DNA from: Vreelandella nanhaiensis
GTDB taxonomy: Bacteria; Pseudomonadota; Gammaproteobacteria; Pseudomonadales; Halomonadaceae
Assembly (NCBI RefSeq): GCF_003990185.1
Contig: NZ_RZHF01000004.1
Span: 372,001 to 436,000 of the forward strand
Direction: 5' to 3'
Length of the DNA stretch: 64,000 nt
This document shows, piece after piece, positions 39,659 through 46,906 of the stretch. Every line of letters starts with the position of its first letter. Position 1 is the stretch's first letter. Both the position numbers and the translations under genes were made by a program. A model generated the notes under the pieces. That model was given only the letters and a program-made list of their open reading frames with translations, ran no database searches and had not been told where the DNA came from.

Positions 39659-40786
39659 ATGCCAGTAACCAACGAGAAAGTCTTTATCAGCCCCGGCCGC
39701 TACGTGCAGGGGGAAGGCGTTACCGCACGTGCCGGTCACTATGTCTCGGCACTTGGGAAAACCGCGCTGCTTATCGCCGACGATGTGGTCTGGAAAATTG
39801 CGGGCGAGCAGCTCAGCGCTAGCCTGGAAGGTGAAGGCGTCAGTTTCGAGCGTGCGGTGTTCGAGGGGGAAGCTTCTAACCGCGAAATCGACCGCCTCGT
39901 TGAGCTCGGCCGCAAGCAGCAGGCAGACGTTATTATCGGCTTCGGCGGTGGTAAAGCTATCGACACCGCCAAGGGTGTGGCCGAAAAACTCGAAGCGGCC
40001 TGTGCCATATTGCCCACGACCGCTTCTACCGATGCGCCTACCAGCGCCCTGTCGGTCATCTACAGTGACGATGGCGAGTTCGAGTCCTACCGTTTCTACA
40101 GCAAGAACCCCGACCTGGTGCTGGTTGATACCGGCATCATCTGCAAGGCGCCGCCGCGTTTTCTGGCCTCGGGCATTGCCGATGCGCTGGCCACTTGGGT
40201 TGAGGCTCGCGCCGCCATTCGTGCTAACGCCAACAACATGGCGGGCGGTAAAGCCACGTTGCTAGGCGCGACCATTGGCGAGAAATGTGAAGACATCCTC
40301 TTCGAGCACGCCATGCTGGCCTATCAGGCCAACGAGGCGCAGATCGTCACACCCTCGTTTGAAGCCGTGGTCGAAGCCAACACACTGCTCAGCGGCTTGG
40401 GCTTTGAAAGCGGCGGCCTGGCGGCAGCGCACGCCATCCATAACGGTTTTACCGCCCTACACGGCGAGATTCACAACCTGACCCACGGCGAAAAAGTGGC
40501 GTACGGCACGGTCGCGCAGCTAATTCTCGATCAAACGCCGCAAGCAGAGCTGGAAGAGTATCTGGACCTCTACATAGCGCTGGGACTGCCGGTCACGCTG
40601 AAAGCGCTCAAGCTCGACCAGGCAAGCGAAGAAGACCTCTACCGCGTAGCCGAAGCGGCGCTTAAAGAGGGCGAATCGAGCCATAACCTGGCTTATGAGC
40701 TGACGCCCAAGCAGGTCGTTCATGCTATTAAGGCGGTGGATGCGCATGCGCGTGCGTTTATGGCTAAGGTTGGCCTGGGCGAGTAA
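39659..40786 (+). CDS. gldA: Glycerol dehydrogenase-type iron alcohol dehydrogenase
   Basis: 375 residues of the GldA family, which oxidises glycerol to dihydroxyacetone with NAD+. Features are FISPGRYVQGEGV, IIGFGGGKAIDTAKGVAE for NAD, LPTTASTDAPTSALSVIY, ADALATWVEAR with the first metal aspartate, and the metal histidines in AAAHAIHNGF and LTHGEKVAYG. AGGA precedes the ATG. It is monocistronic. Other small diols or hydroxyketones could be the true substrate. Confidence 0.92.
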   Translation: MPVTNEKVFISPGRYVQGEGVTARAGHYVSALGKTALLIADDVVWKIAGEQLSASLEGEGVSFERAVFEGEASNREIDRLVELGRKQQADVIIGFGGGKAIDTAKGVAEKLEAACAILPTTASTDAPTSALSVIYSDDGEFESYRFYSKNPDLVLVDTGIICKAPPRFLASGIADALATWVEARAAIRANANNMAGGKATLLGATIGEKCEDILFEHAMLAYQANEAQIVTPSFEAVVEANTLLSGLGFESGGLAAAHAIHNGFTALHGEIHNLTHGEKVAYGTVAQLILDQTPQAELEEYLDLYIALGLPVTLKALKLDQASEEDLYRVAEAALKEGESSHNLAYELTPKQVVHAIKAVDAHARAFMAKVGLGE

Positions 40787-40799
40787 GACCCGCCAGGCA

Positions 40800-40825
40800 C
40801 ATGGCGCCACGTGCGTGGCGCCATG
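40800..40825. terminator. Perfect 12-bp inverted repeat after gldA
   Basis: CATGGCGCCACG and CGTGGCGCCATG are separated by just two bases, 14 bases downstream of the gldA stop. The stem is very GC-rich with no T-run, so it may be an atypical terminator, a cruciform or a protein-binding palindrome. Confidence 0.6.
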
Positions 40826-40867
40826 TTGATCGACCAGCCCTCGCTTCAGGCCGGCGCCTCCAGGCCA

Positions 40868-41356
40868 TTAGCGGTTAGCGTTCTCTTCAGCCAACTGACA
40901 AAGCGCATCGACCAGCACCTCGGCAGGCTGGGCGCCGGAAATCAGGTAACGGCCGTCGAGGATGATCCCCGGCACCGCATTCATCCCGGCTTCCATGAAT
41001 CGCTGCTCTGCCGCACGAACGTCATTCGCGTACTGATCAGAGCGGGCGATGGCCTCAGCGGCGTCGCCATAAAGCCCTACCTCAATGGCCTTCTCACGTA
41101 GTACCTGTGGGTGGGCGGGATTTTTCGCCTCACCGAAGTAGGCATCAAACAGTGCCAGTTGCAGGGGCGTTTCTCGGTTCTGCGTGGCCGCCCAGGCCAG
41201 CACCCGGTGGGCTGCGAAGGTATTGTTTGCCCGTCGCTCAACGGCCCCCCGGAAATTCAATCCAAGTTCTTCGGCCACATGGACTTTCAAGCCGAAGGCT
41301 TCCAGCATTTGGGCAACAGGGCTGCAAACCGGGCATCCCGCAAAGAGCATTATCAA
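40868..41356 (-). pseudogene. Truncated copy of the FrnE-type DsbA gene
   Basis: From about 41250 down to 40868 the translation closely matches the C-terminal two thirds of the intact protein at 42333-42986 (ELGLNFRGA through LISGAQPA). The N-terminal part with the CPWC active site and the first thioredoxin-fold strand is missing and replaced by unrelated sequence containing CPVC by chance. Lacking the thioredoxin motif context, it is unlikely to be a working oxidoreductase. It belongs to a set of gene remnants in 38-48.6 kb. Confidence 0.8.
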
Positions 41357-41389
41357 ACAACTTAATGCGGCTTACGCCCAAAACAGGTA

Positions 41390-41466
41390 AAGCAATCGCG
41401 GCCAGTGGGACGTGCTATCCATCGACCAAGCTAGTGATGCGCTCCAGTCGTTTTGCCGAAAGTGAG
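41390..41466 (+). pseudogene. 3' remnant of a duplicated MetX-like gene
   Basis: This stretch matches the last 80 bases of the MetX-like gene at 39395-39472: GCAATCGCGGCCA, then CGTGCTATCCAT, GACCAAGC and AGTGATGCG/AGTGATACG are shared in order. The remainder of the gene is absent. It ends in a stop codon close to the original position. Orientation is the same as the intact gene. Confidence 0.75.
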
Positions 41467-41498
41467 AAAGCCGACAAGGAATTAACAGGTAGCGCTTT

Positions 41499-42152
41499 TC
41501 AAGATGGAAAAACCACCACGTCATCCCCCTCTTGCCATGGATGAAACTTGGTCATGGCCTGCAGAAAAAACGCGTGCTCCAACCAGTGCTGTAGCCACCG
41601 CTGCAGGTGCGGGTAAGGTAGGCTATAAAAAACATCGCGATCTACATGGGCGAATTGGCGGATAAAAGGCATGATGCCAATATCAGCAATGGTCGCGTTA
41701 TCTCCCAGAAGATAAGGCTTTTGAGTCAGCTTCTCCTCTAAAACCTGTAAAAAAGCTTCACCCCGCTGCCGGTACTCTGCCTGGGTCATTTCGAGATGTC
41801 GGTCGGCGTATTTATAGCGATCCAACCAATGTTTAAATTCATTATCGTTTTGCTCGATCAGGGCATTGGCCTGAGTCCTAACCTTCGCATCTAACAGCCC
41901 TTGCGGATCTTGTTGCTCAAGCGCCCACACCATTATTTCTCGGCTCTCTTCGATCACAGTACCATCAAAAAGCTGTAAAACAGGCACAGTGCCTTTCGGG
42001 CTAATCGCTAGCATCTGGGCCGGTTTGTTCTTCAATGTGATCTCGCGCAGCTCCACCGGTAACTCAGCAAACAATAAGCCGAGCCGGGCACGCATGGCAT
42101 AGGGGCAGCGACGAAAAGAGTAAAGGCGATGAAGTGATGACGTCATGGGCAT
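41499..42152 (-). CDS. Glutathione S-transferase family protein
   Basis: 217 residues with an N-terminal thioredoxin-like domain containing LYSFRRCPYAMRARLGL, a glutaredoxin-like CPYA site, and ISPKGTVPVLQLFDGTVIEES for glutathione contact. An all-helical C-terminal domain follows with LLGDNATIADIGIMPFIRQF. The cysteine site suggests an omega/beta-type GST with thiol-transferase activity rather than detoxifying conjugation. A second in-frame ATG two codons on is equally possible. It lies between the truncated and intact frnE copies on the same strand. Confidence 0.88.
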   Translation of the reverse strand: MPMTSSLHRLYSFRRCPYAMRARLGLLFAELPVELREITLKNKPAQMLAISPKGTVPVLQLFDGTVIEESREIMVWALEQQDPQGLLDAKVRTQANALIEQNDNEFKHWLDRYKYADRHLEMTQAEYRQRGEAFLQVLEEKLTQKPYLLGDNATIADIGIMPFIRQFAHVDRDVFYSLPYPHLQRWLQHWLEHAFFLQAMTKFHPWQEGDDVVVFPS

Positions 42153-42332
42153 TTTTCACAGTTGAATTGAAGTCAGTAGACTCGGCGTCTCTGGTTTCAG
42201 TGGTTACTTCATTTTACGGTTAATCTCTGTTTAAGATTACCGATCAATGGGTCGGAACATGGACCGGCGTAGAAGGGCTATTTTTGGATCTCAGCAAAAA
42301 CGAGTCGGCTCGGTGACCACTAAGGCGAGACG

Positions 42333-42986
42333 TTAGCCGTTCGCGTTTTCTTCCGCCACCTGACGCAGCGCATCGACCAGCACGTCAGCGGGCTGGGCGC
42401 CAGAAATCAGGTAGCGGCCGTCGAGGATGAATCCCGGTACAGCGCTCACTCCTGCCTCCATAAATCGCTGTTGTGCCGCTCGAACCTCGTCCGCGTACTG
42501 ATCAGACCGAGCAATGGCTTCGGCAGCGTCACCGTCAAGCCCAACCTCAATGGCCTTCTCGCGTAGAACCTCTGGGTCTGAAGGGTTTTTCGCCTCACCG
42601 AAGTAGGCATCAAACAATGCCAATTGTAGGGGCGTTTCCAGGTTCTGCGTTGCGGCCCACGCAAGCACGCGGTGGGCATCGAAGGTGTTGTTCGCCCGAC
42701 GCTCCTGGGCGCCACGGAAATTTAATCCAAGCCCTTCGGCCACCTTCATAATCTCGCGCTGGGACTGCTCCATGCTGGCAGCATCCTTACCGTATTTGCG
42801 GCATAAATGCTCCAGGATCGGCTCGCCCTCGGGCGGCATGTCTCGGTTGAGCTCAAAGGGCTGCCAAAAGAGTTCGACGTCGATCTCACCATCAAGGGTT
42901 TCTAGTGCTTGTTCCAAGCGTCGGTAGCCGATCGCGCACCACGGGCAGGCAACATCGGACACCAGGTCAATTCTCAACGTCTGCAT
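42333..42986 (-). CDS. FrnE-type DsbA family oxidoreductase
   Basis: A cytoplasmic DsbA-fold protein of the FrnE group. The ATG at 42984-42986 after AGGG starts MQTLRIDLVSDVACPWCAIG, with the redox site CPWC near residue 16. The helical insertion carries NLNFRG-type sequence (GLNFRGAQERRANNTFDAHR), and GVSAVPGFILDGRYLISGAQP contains the cis-proline. About 217 residues, the family length. A truncated paralogue is 1 kb downstream on the same strand. Confidence 0.9.
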   Translation of the reverse strand: MQTLRIDLVSDVACPWCAIGYRRLEQALETLDGEIDVELFWQPFELNRDMPPEGEPILEHLCRKYGKDAASMEQSQREIMKVAEGLGLNFRGAQERRANNTFDAHRVLAWAATQNLETPLQLALFDAYFGEAKNPSDPEVLREKAIEVGLDGDAAEAIARSDQYADEVRAAQQRFMEAGVSAVPGFILDGRYLISGAQPADVLVDALRQVAEENANG

Positions 42987-43039
42987 TGGGTAAACCCTCA
43001 TTCGGTCAAACTGAAGAAAGCATGGTACGCGCCTATAGG

Positions 43040-43082
43040 GAGTAACGGCAGTACCGTCATTTAAAGGATCAAGGCGTTACTC
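43040..43082 (-). repeat. attC-like or terminator inverted repeat after the LprI-like gene
   Basis: GAGTAACGCC and GGCAGTAACGG-type ends form a 10-base inverted repeat with one mismatch (GAGTAACGGC at 43040-43049, GGCGTTACTC at 43073-43082). The LprI-like stop codon lies inside the right arm, as stop codons do in integron cassettes. The core GTTACTC fits the attC consensus poorly, so this could equally be a simple transcription stop. Confidence 0.35.
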
Positions 43083-43493
43083 GATAGCGGGTTCCGGTAA
43101 AACCGGCGGAGTACTGTCCATATAAGTCAGAAAATCTTGCCAGACATCGTGCGTTCGCTGTTTCGTTAACCGGGTACGGCACGTAATGCCCATGACGCCT
43201 CGAATGGTCCCGTCGCGCCACTGCGTATAGACAGAGCCGCAATGGGCAGAGGCATACGCCTGCCACTGCTTTTGAGCCACCTTGATAGCATCGACTAACA
43301 CAGGGTCAACCGCGTTATGTTCAATGCTCGTTTCCAGATAGTGGGTAAGTACATCCTCGGCGGCCTCTAACTCGATAGCCGCGCACCGATTGGTATCGAG
43401 CGTGTTCCTTATGTTATTGCAATCAAGCTCCGCGTCGTCAGCAACGGCTGACAACGACAGCGTAGCGAGCGCTATGAATAGCCAATTTTTCAT
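43077..43493 (-). CDS. Lysozyme inhibitor LprI-like (DUF1311) exported protein
   Basis: The ATG at 43491-43493, after GGGGA, starts a signal peptide (MKNWLFIALATLSLSAVADD); the longer open frame upstream has no better site. The mature protein of about 118 residues is cysteine-rich and shows the LprI pattern: DCNNIRNTLDTNRCAAIELE, AQKQWQAYASAHCGSVYTQW, then GTIRGVMGITCRTRLTKQR. Family members in mycobacteria inhibit host lysozyme; here the role is unknown. It is next to the cassette array and could be its terminal cassette. Confidence 0.82.
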   Translation of the reverse strand: MKNWLFIALATLSLSAVADDAELDCNNIRNTLDTNRCAAIELEAAEDVLTHYLETSIEHNAVDPVLVDAIKVAQKQWQAYASAHCGSVYTQWRDGTIRGVMGITCRTRLTKQRTHDVWQDFLTYMDSTPPVLPEPAIE

Positions 43494-43673
43494 TTTTTCC
43501 CCAAGCGCACATAAGGTGCTGGCCAAGCGGGCACAACCGCCATGTTCTCACACTCGACGCCAAGAAGATCATCTAAACGTTGAACGACCCTGCCCGCGCA
43601 TTCATGGCCCGCATGGGTGTGAGCGAATAAAGCTTAAAAGGCAAAATGCTGCGGCGGCCCGCCTTTACTTGCG

Positions 43674-43789
43674 CCGATAACGACAATGAGAACATCATTT
43701 GCCCTACTACTGATGGGCAGTGGCTAAGGCTTGTAGCACGTCAACGCAATGCCGCACGCGATCAGCCCGGGAACATGTGTTTGTTATAG
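43674..43789 (-). repeat. Candidate attC site (long, degenerate)
   Basis: On the minus strand, CTATAACAAACACATG at the stop codon of the lipoprotein gene pairs with the complement of CGATAACGACAATGAG about 100 bases on. The outer arms keep the AAC/GTT core, and the stop codon lies in the R'' box. The inner arms are poorly conserved, so this site is weaker than the two upstream ones. It could alternatively end at the closer GTTGACG near 43738. Confidence 0.5.
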
Positions 43790-44215
43790 CCCGCAGCCAA
43801 TTTTATTTGGTTCTTCTGGGCATGGCGTGCTTTTCCCTGGAGTAAGAATGACGTTGTATTGGGGCTGAAAATCTTGACCACTACTCCACACTGTAGAGTG
43901 TGTTTCAAAACCTGCTTTTACTACGCACCAATTCCAAAAAAACACGTTTGAGCCTTGAATCATTAGCGATTCAGTGCGCCACTCCTTCATTTCTGGAAAG
44001 CTTGCCTCACCTCTATAACTGGTTTTATCTACCCTCCTCGTTTGTTCAAAGCCATAAGGGTATGAGCTCGATATTAAATACACCCAAGCATCCTGGATGG
44101 GGTTTCCTTCCACATCGGTTACGAGAATTTCAGCATCTGGCTGAAGCGTCTTGTTGATGGGATAAATAACGCAGCCTGATAGCAACAGAGTCATCGTTAG
44201 TATGAGCAGTTTCAT
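43784..44215 (-). CDS. Cassette-borne lipoprotein of unknown function
   Basis: The ATG at 44213-44215 starts MKLLILTMTLLLSGCVIYP, a lipoprotein signal with lipobox LSGC. The open frame upstream of it is translated attC DNA and should be ignored. About 143 residues in total. The mature part starts with a short carboxypeptidase-regulatory-like beta region (ILVTDVEGNPIQDAWVYLIS) and is tryptophan-rich later. No function is recognised. Stop codon inside an attC-like element and start just after another are the marks of an integron gene cassette. Confidence 0.75.
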   Translation of the reverse strand: MKLLILTMTLLLSGCVIYPINKTLQPDAEILVTDVEGNPIQDAWVYLISSSYPYGFEQTRRVDKTSYRGEASFPEMKEWRTESLMIQGSNVFFWNWCVVKAGFETHSTVWSSGQDFQPQYNVILTPGKSTPCPEEPNKIGCGL

Positions 44216-44225
44216 GTGTGGTTCG

Positions 44226-44299
44226 CTATAACGCTTTGAATAAGCCGCCAATTTGGAGTGGCAGCGGAAAATTAGTCGGCTTGATTCATTCGTTATCCT
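44226..44299 (-). repeat. attC recombination site (integron cassette)
   Basis: A 74-base imperfect palindrome. Outer arms are GGATAACG and CGTTATAG. The next arms, AATGAATCAAGCCG and CGGCTTATTCAAAG, pair with a single extrahelical base, and inner arms CTAATTTT / CCAAATTGG close the stem. The stop codon of the upstream cassette gene is the TAA of the R'' box. Size, symmetry and core triplets fit attC sites of chromosomal integrons. Confidence 0.8.
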
Positions 44300-45210
44300 A
44301 GATTTTCCGGAGTAATAAACACCGTTGAGATCCCTTGAGGATCATCGCTAACGGGAATCTCTCCGTCAAAGCCTCCATTCAAACTACCTGGGTAATCCAT
44401 ATTACGAGAATCGAGATATAAGTAGGTATGCTGCTTCTTGCCCCTAGCGGTCCCCCCTGAAGAGGCCAAAGTATCGTTTATTAGCACGGTTATTAACCGA
44501 TCCCAGTCATTAGACATGTTGCCAAGAGCAAAATGCTTTCCCATTGCATTAATAGGTTGAGTAATCATACCGAGGATTGCTTCACCATATGTCTCTGGGT
44601 GTGAATTCGGTGGCCACATTGTTTGCCATGAAGGAATTATTGTAGGCCAGCGTTTAGCTTTAGCATCCTTGATCTGAAGGAAAGTACAGTGCTGAAGTCG
44701 TGAGGTTCCGTATGAAGGAAGCTGGAACTCGCAGTTGACCTTTGGATTTAACGGATACGGACTTCTGCCGGACGCAACAGATGTTTGACTACTGAGTAAA
44801 AACTTAGAAGCGCCACTTAGGAGCTGAAGCTCTTTTTTTGTTGATTTATTAGAAACTGAAATTCGGTTATGGCTCTTACCTTTCTTTGCTTGAACAAGGA
44901 GCGCCCTGCCAGCTTTCCTTCTGTGGTCGTCCCAGGTAACGATCAATAGATCCGCCAGTTCACAACTTGGTTTGTGCCAAGCTCCTTTTTTCTGTGTATA
45001 CCAACACTGCGGAGTATGGTCGACCCACACAGATGCCACCGAAACAGCTGGATAACCTAAACGCAGAAGCTCAAGATTTAAACTAGTAGCCCACACATAT
45101 AGCCCGGATGGATGATGGACCGCCCGTAAGTAGTCTCTTTCGCTGGGGGAAGAGCCGCTAAAATGCGGAGCAATGTGCCATATATATTCAAATGCAGACT
45201 CTAACGGCAT
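44293..45210 (-). CDS. Cassette-borne protein of unknown function with a possible nuclease-like core
   Basis: The ATG at 45208-45210 lies five bases after AAGGAG; ten upstream codons of the open frame are attC DNA. The 305-residue product is not recognised. CELADLLIVTWDDHRRKAGRALLVQAKKGK has the spacing of a PD-(D/E)xK core: acidic residue, turn, then beta-strand with QxKxGK. That is suggestive only. The remainder has no signal peptide or membrane helix. It is bounded on both sides by attC sites, so it is a mobile gene cassette. Confidence 0.75.
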   Translation of the reverse strand: MPLESAFEYIWHIAPHFSGSSPSERDYLRAVHHPSGLYVWATSLNLELLRLGYPAVSVASVWVDHTPQCWYTQKKGAWHKPSCELADLLIVTWDDHRRKAGRALLVQAKKGKSHNRISVSNKSTKKELQLLSGASKFLLSSQTSVASGRSPYPLNPKVNCEFQLPSYGTSRLQHCTFLQIKDAKAKRWPTIIPSWQTMWPPNSHPETYGEAILGMITQPINAMGKHFALGNMSNDWDRLITVLINDTLASSGGTARGKKQHTYLYLDSRNMDYPGSLNGGFDGEIPVSDDPQGISTVFITPENLG

Positions 45211-45222
45211 ATCTCTCCTTAA

Positions 45223-45295
45223 GGATAACGCCCCACTCACCGAAATTTTGGGAGCGCAGCGAGTAAAATTTCCGCGTTAAGTGACTTGTTATGCA
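45223..45295 (-). repeat. attC recombination site (integron cassette)
   Basis: A 73-base imperfect palindrome. Outer arms are GCATAAC and GTTATCC, next arms pair TCACTTA with GTGAGTG-type sequence, and inner arms CGGAAATTTT / CCAAAATTTCGG are nearly perfect. The variable terminal part is CTCGCTGCGCTC. It follows the stop codon of the HEPN-like cassette gene by nine bases. Best of the attC candidates in the window. Confidence 0.85.
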
Positions 45296-45300
45296 TACAG

Positions 45301-46287
45301 TTACACTTCCGTCGACAAGTATCTAAGCGATTCCTTATCAAGATCATTTTTTAGCACTGTAATTATTGATTCATAGATGTCTACAAGGCTTGCACAAAAA
45401 CCAATCCAGTCGTTATAATTCTCATGAAGCATAGGTTTATTCTTGATTAATTTATAAGTCACTTCTTTATGGACCAACTCTATGTCATTACCTTTGTGCA
45501 CTCCACCATTATGCACTGTGTTTCTAGCCGCTCTGATGAAATCAACTATATCTTTATCGATTCTTAAGTCACGAGGATAATTTTTTTCGCCTGCTTTGTT
45601 CATTACAAAATTAAATTTGTCAGGAAAAGATATAAAATTTCCAGGAACCGATCTCAATCTAGAAAGGTGTTTATTTTTTTCTTCTTCGCTTGAAGCTTTT
45701 TCATAGTCGTCAAGATGCTTGCTACATTTCCTTAACCTACTCAATGTATATCTTTCAGTCATTTCATTCCCATAGTTTTCAGATATTTTCGAAATCCAAT
45801 ATTCAAACGCAGAGAATATGCTGACTTGAAAGTCTAGAATATGTGATCCGACCGTCTGATCATATCTATTGACAAACAAATCATTCAAACAATTGAGAGA
45901 ATCTGAAAGTGAATCTCCAGATAGTGTATACGGTTTTCCTTGGATAATAATTTTTTTACCGTAGTGCCCTTCGTTGAGTATTTGAGTTAACAAGGCTGCT
46001 AGAGGTCGAGCCTGCACAGAATTTGATATTTCAGAACAAGTAAAAAACATCAATGACTGCTCACACACAGTCTTAACATGCCCAAAAAAGCTACTTATTG
46101 TTACAGGATTTTTAGGATAACCAGACTCTTCAAGATCGCTTAAAAAATGTTTGCTTTCGTAATAACTACATACATCTTTTAAGGACAGAAACGCTCCTAT
46201 TCTATGCTTGTTTCCCACCTGATACTCTAATTCGTCGCAATATTTACCTATTGCATCTAATAAAGATTCACCATCTACAACTTCCAT
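45301..46287 (-). CDS. Cassette-borne protein of unknown function with a HEPN-like motif
   Basis: 328 residues from ATG 46285-46287, AT-rich and unlike neighbouring core genes. The sequence is mostly helical and soluble. Near residue 260, DFIRAARNTVHNGG resembles the R-N-x-x-H motif region of HEPN-fold proteins, which include RNA-cleaving toxins, but R-to-H spacing is only partly canonical. No function can be assigned. A clear attC site follows within ten bases, and another candidate lies upstream, so it is a gene cassette. Confidence 0.72.
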   Translation of the reverse strand: MEVVDGESLLDAIGKYCDELEYQVGNKHRIGAFLSLKDVCSYYESKHFLSDLEESGYPKNPVTISSFFGHVKTVCEQSLMFFTCSEISNSVQARPLAALLTQILNEGHYGKKIIIQGKPYTLSGDSLSDSLNCLNDLFVNRYDQTVGSHILDFQVSIFSAFEYWISKISENYGNEMTERYTLSRLRKCSKHLDDYEKASSEEEKNKHLSRLRSVPGNFISFPDKFNFVMNKAGEKNYPRDLRIDKDIVDFIRAARNTVHNGGVHKGNDIELVHKEVTYKLIKNKPMLHENYNDWIGFCASLVDIYESIITVLKNDLDKESLRYLSTEV

Positions 46288-46334
46288 ATGCTACCTATAA
46301 CTATTCGATCTGCATAACAGTGATTATACGGAAG

Positions 46335-46383
46335 GCTGCATAACCCCAATAAACGTCCCCGCTCATTCATTAAGGTTATGTAG
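46335..46383 (-). repeat. Candidate attC site (short or truncated)
   Basis: On the minus strand CTACATAACCTTAATGAAT and GTTTATTGGGGTTATGCAG form an inverted repeat with the AAC/GTT cores. The TAA of the ORF upstream lies in the first arm. A second GTTATGCAG, 28 bases further on (about 46310), could be the true right core, making the site about 74 bases. Assignment is therefore less certain than for the site at 45223. Confidence 0.55.
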
Positions 46384-46570
46384 CCAGCTCATTTGACTCT
46401 ACCCCATTGTTTCTATTGTGGGCAAAGAAAAATTTGGCTGCATATCCAAAATTCGCGTGCCTAAGCATTTTGCCGGTTTCACTCATGCGGACACCCAGTA
46501 TTACGCATGCGGGGCCTGGTTTATAGGGTATAGCCTCACGACCAATAGATACGTACTCACACCTGCCCAC
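46376..46570 (-). CDS. Small ORF, possible truncated cassette gene
   Basis: Up to 64 residues from a GTG, or 36 from the internal ATG (MSETGKMLRHANFGYAAK). No recognised family and no good ribosome site. What supports it as a gene is only that its stop codon lies inside an attC-like arm. Its upstream end runs straight into a jetD-like remnant, with no attC or attI in between, so the cassette was probably cut at this point. Confidence 0.35.
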   Translation of the reverse strand: MGRCEYVSIGREAIPYKPGPACVILGVRMSETGKMLRHANFGYAAKFFFAHNRNNGVESNELAT

Positions 46571-46880
46571 TAAACCACTGCGGCTTAAGCCCCCGCTGCT
46601 TATCCAACAGCAGTATTAAGTATTCATGCATTGGATGAGCAGAGGGCAGCGTAGCAAGGTGTTTGCGCAGCCTGCGCTGGTAGGGAAACGGCTCAGCAGG
46701 CACGTGTAGTGGCGTTGCTATCCATCGTTTGGCTTACCCCGTTGGGATCGAAATCGCCAACGTAGATATATAGCCGCTGGGTTTTGCGCCACGCCTCGGC
46801 CAGCAAGGAGAAATCACCGCCGTATTGGCTATCGCCAAGGTAGACGACCAGCGGGTTTGAGTAGCCGCTTAGCGTTGGTA
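46557..46880 (-). pseudogene. Frameshifted 3' remnant of a jetD-like gene
   Basis: On the minus strand, translation from about 46878 gives GYSNPLVVYLGDSQYGGDF, LLAEAWRKTQRLYIYVGDFDPNG and then a premature TGA near 46692. A shift of one frame gives PFPYQRRLRKHLATLPSAH and ends QWFSGQV-stop at 46557. This matches the end of JetD-like proteins, and its first 50 residues are similar to the end of the ORF at 53307-53966. The Toprim-type GDFDPNG motif is intact here. No 5' part is present; sequence before 46880 is unrelated. Confidence 0.8.
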
Positions 46881-46906
46881 AAGCGGCCGTTCAGCTCATC
46901 GACCTC

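Noticed and set aside
40868-41356. Treating the short FrnE-like ORF as a working gene with a CPVC active site
   Set aside because: The CPVC lies in sequence unrelated to the thioredoxin fold start, and the homologous part begins well after the normal active site.
43674-46383. Reading the palindromes between cassette genes as ordinary terminators
   Set aside because: They lack T-runs, enclose the stop codons, have AAC/GTT end boxes and two-part arms with offset pairing, which fits attC sites better.
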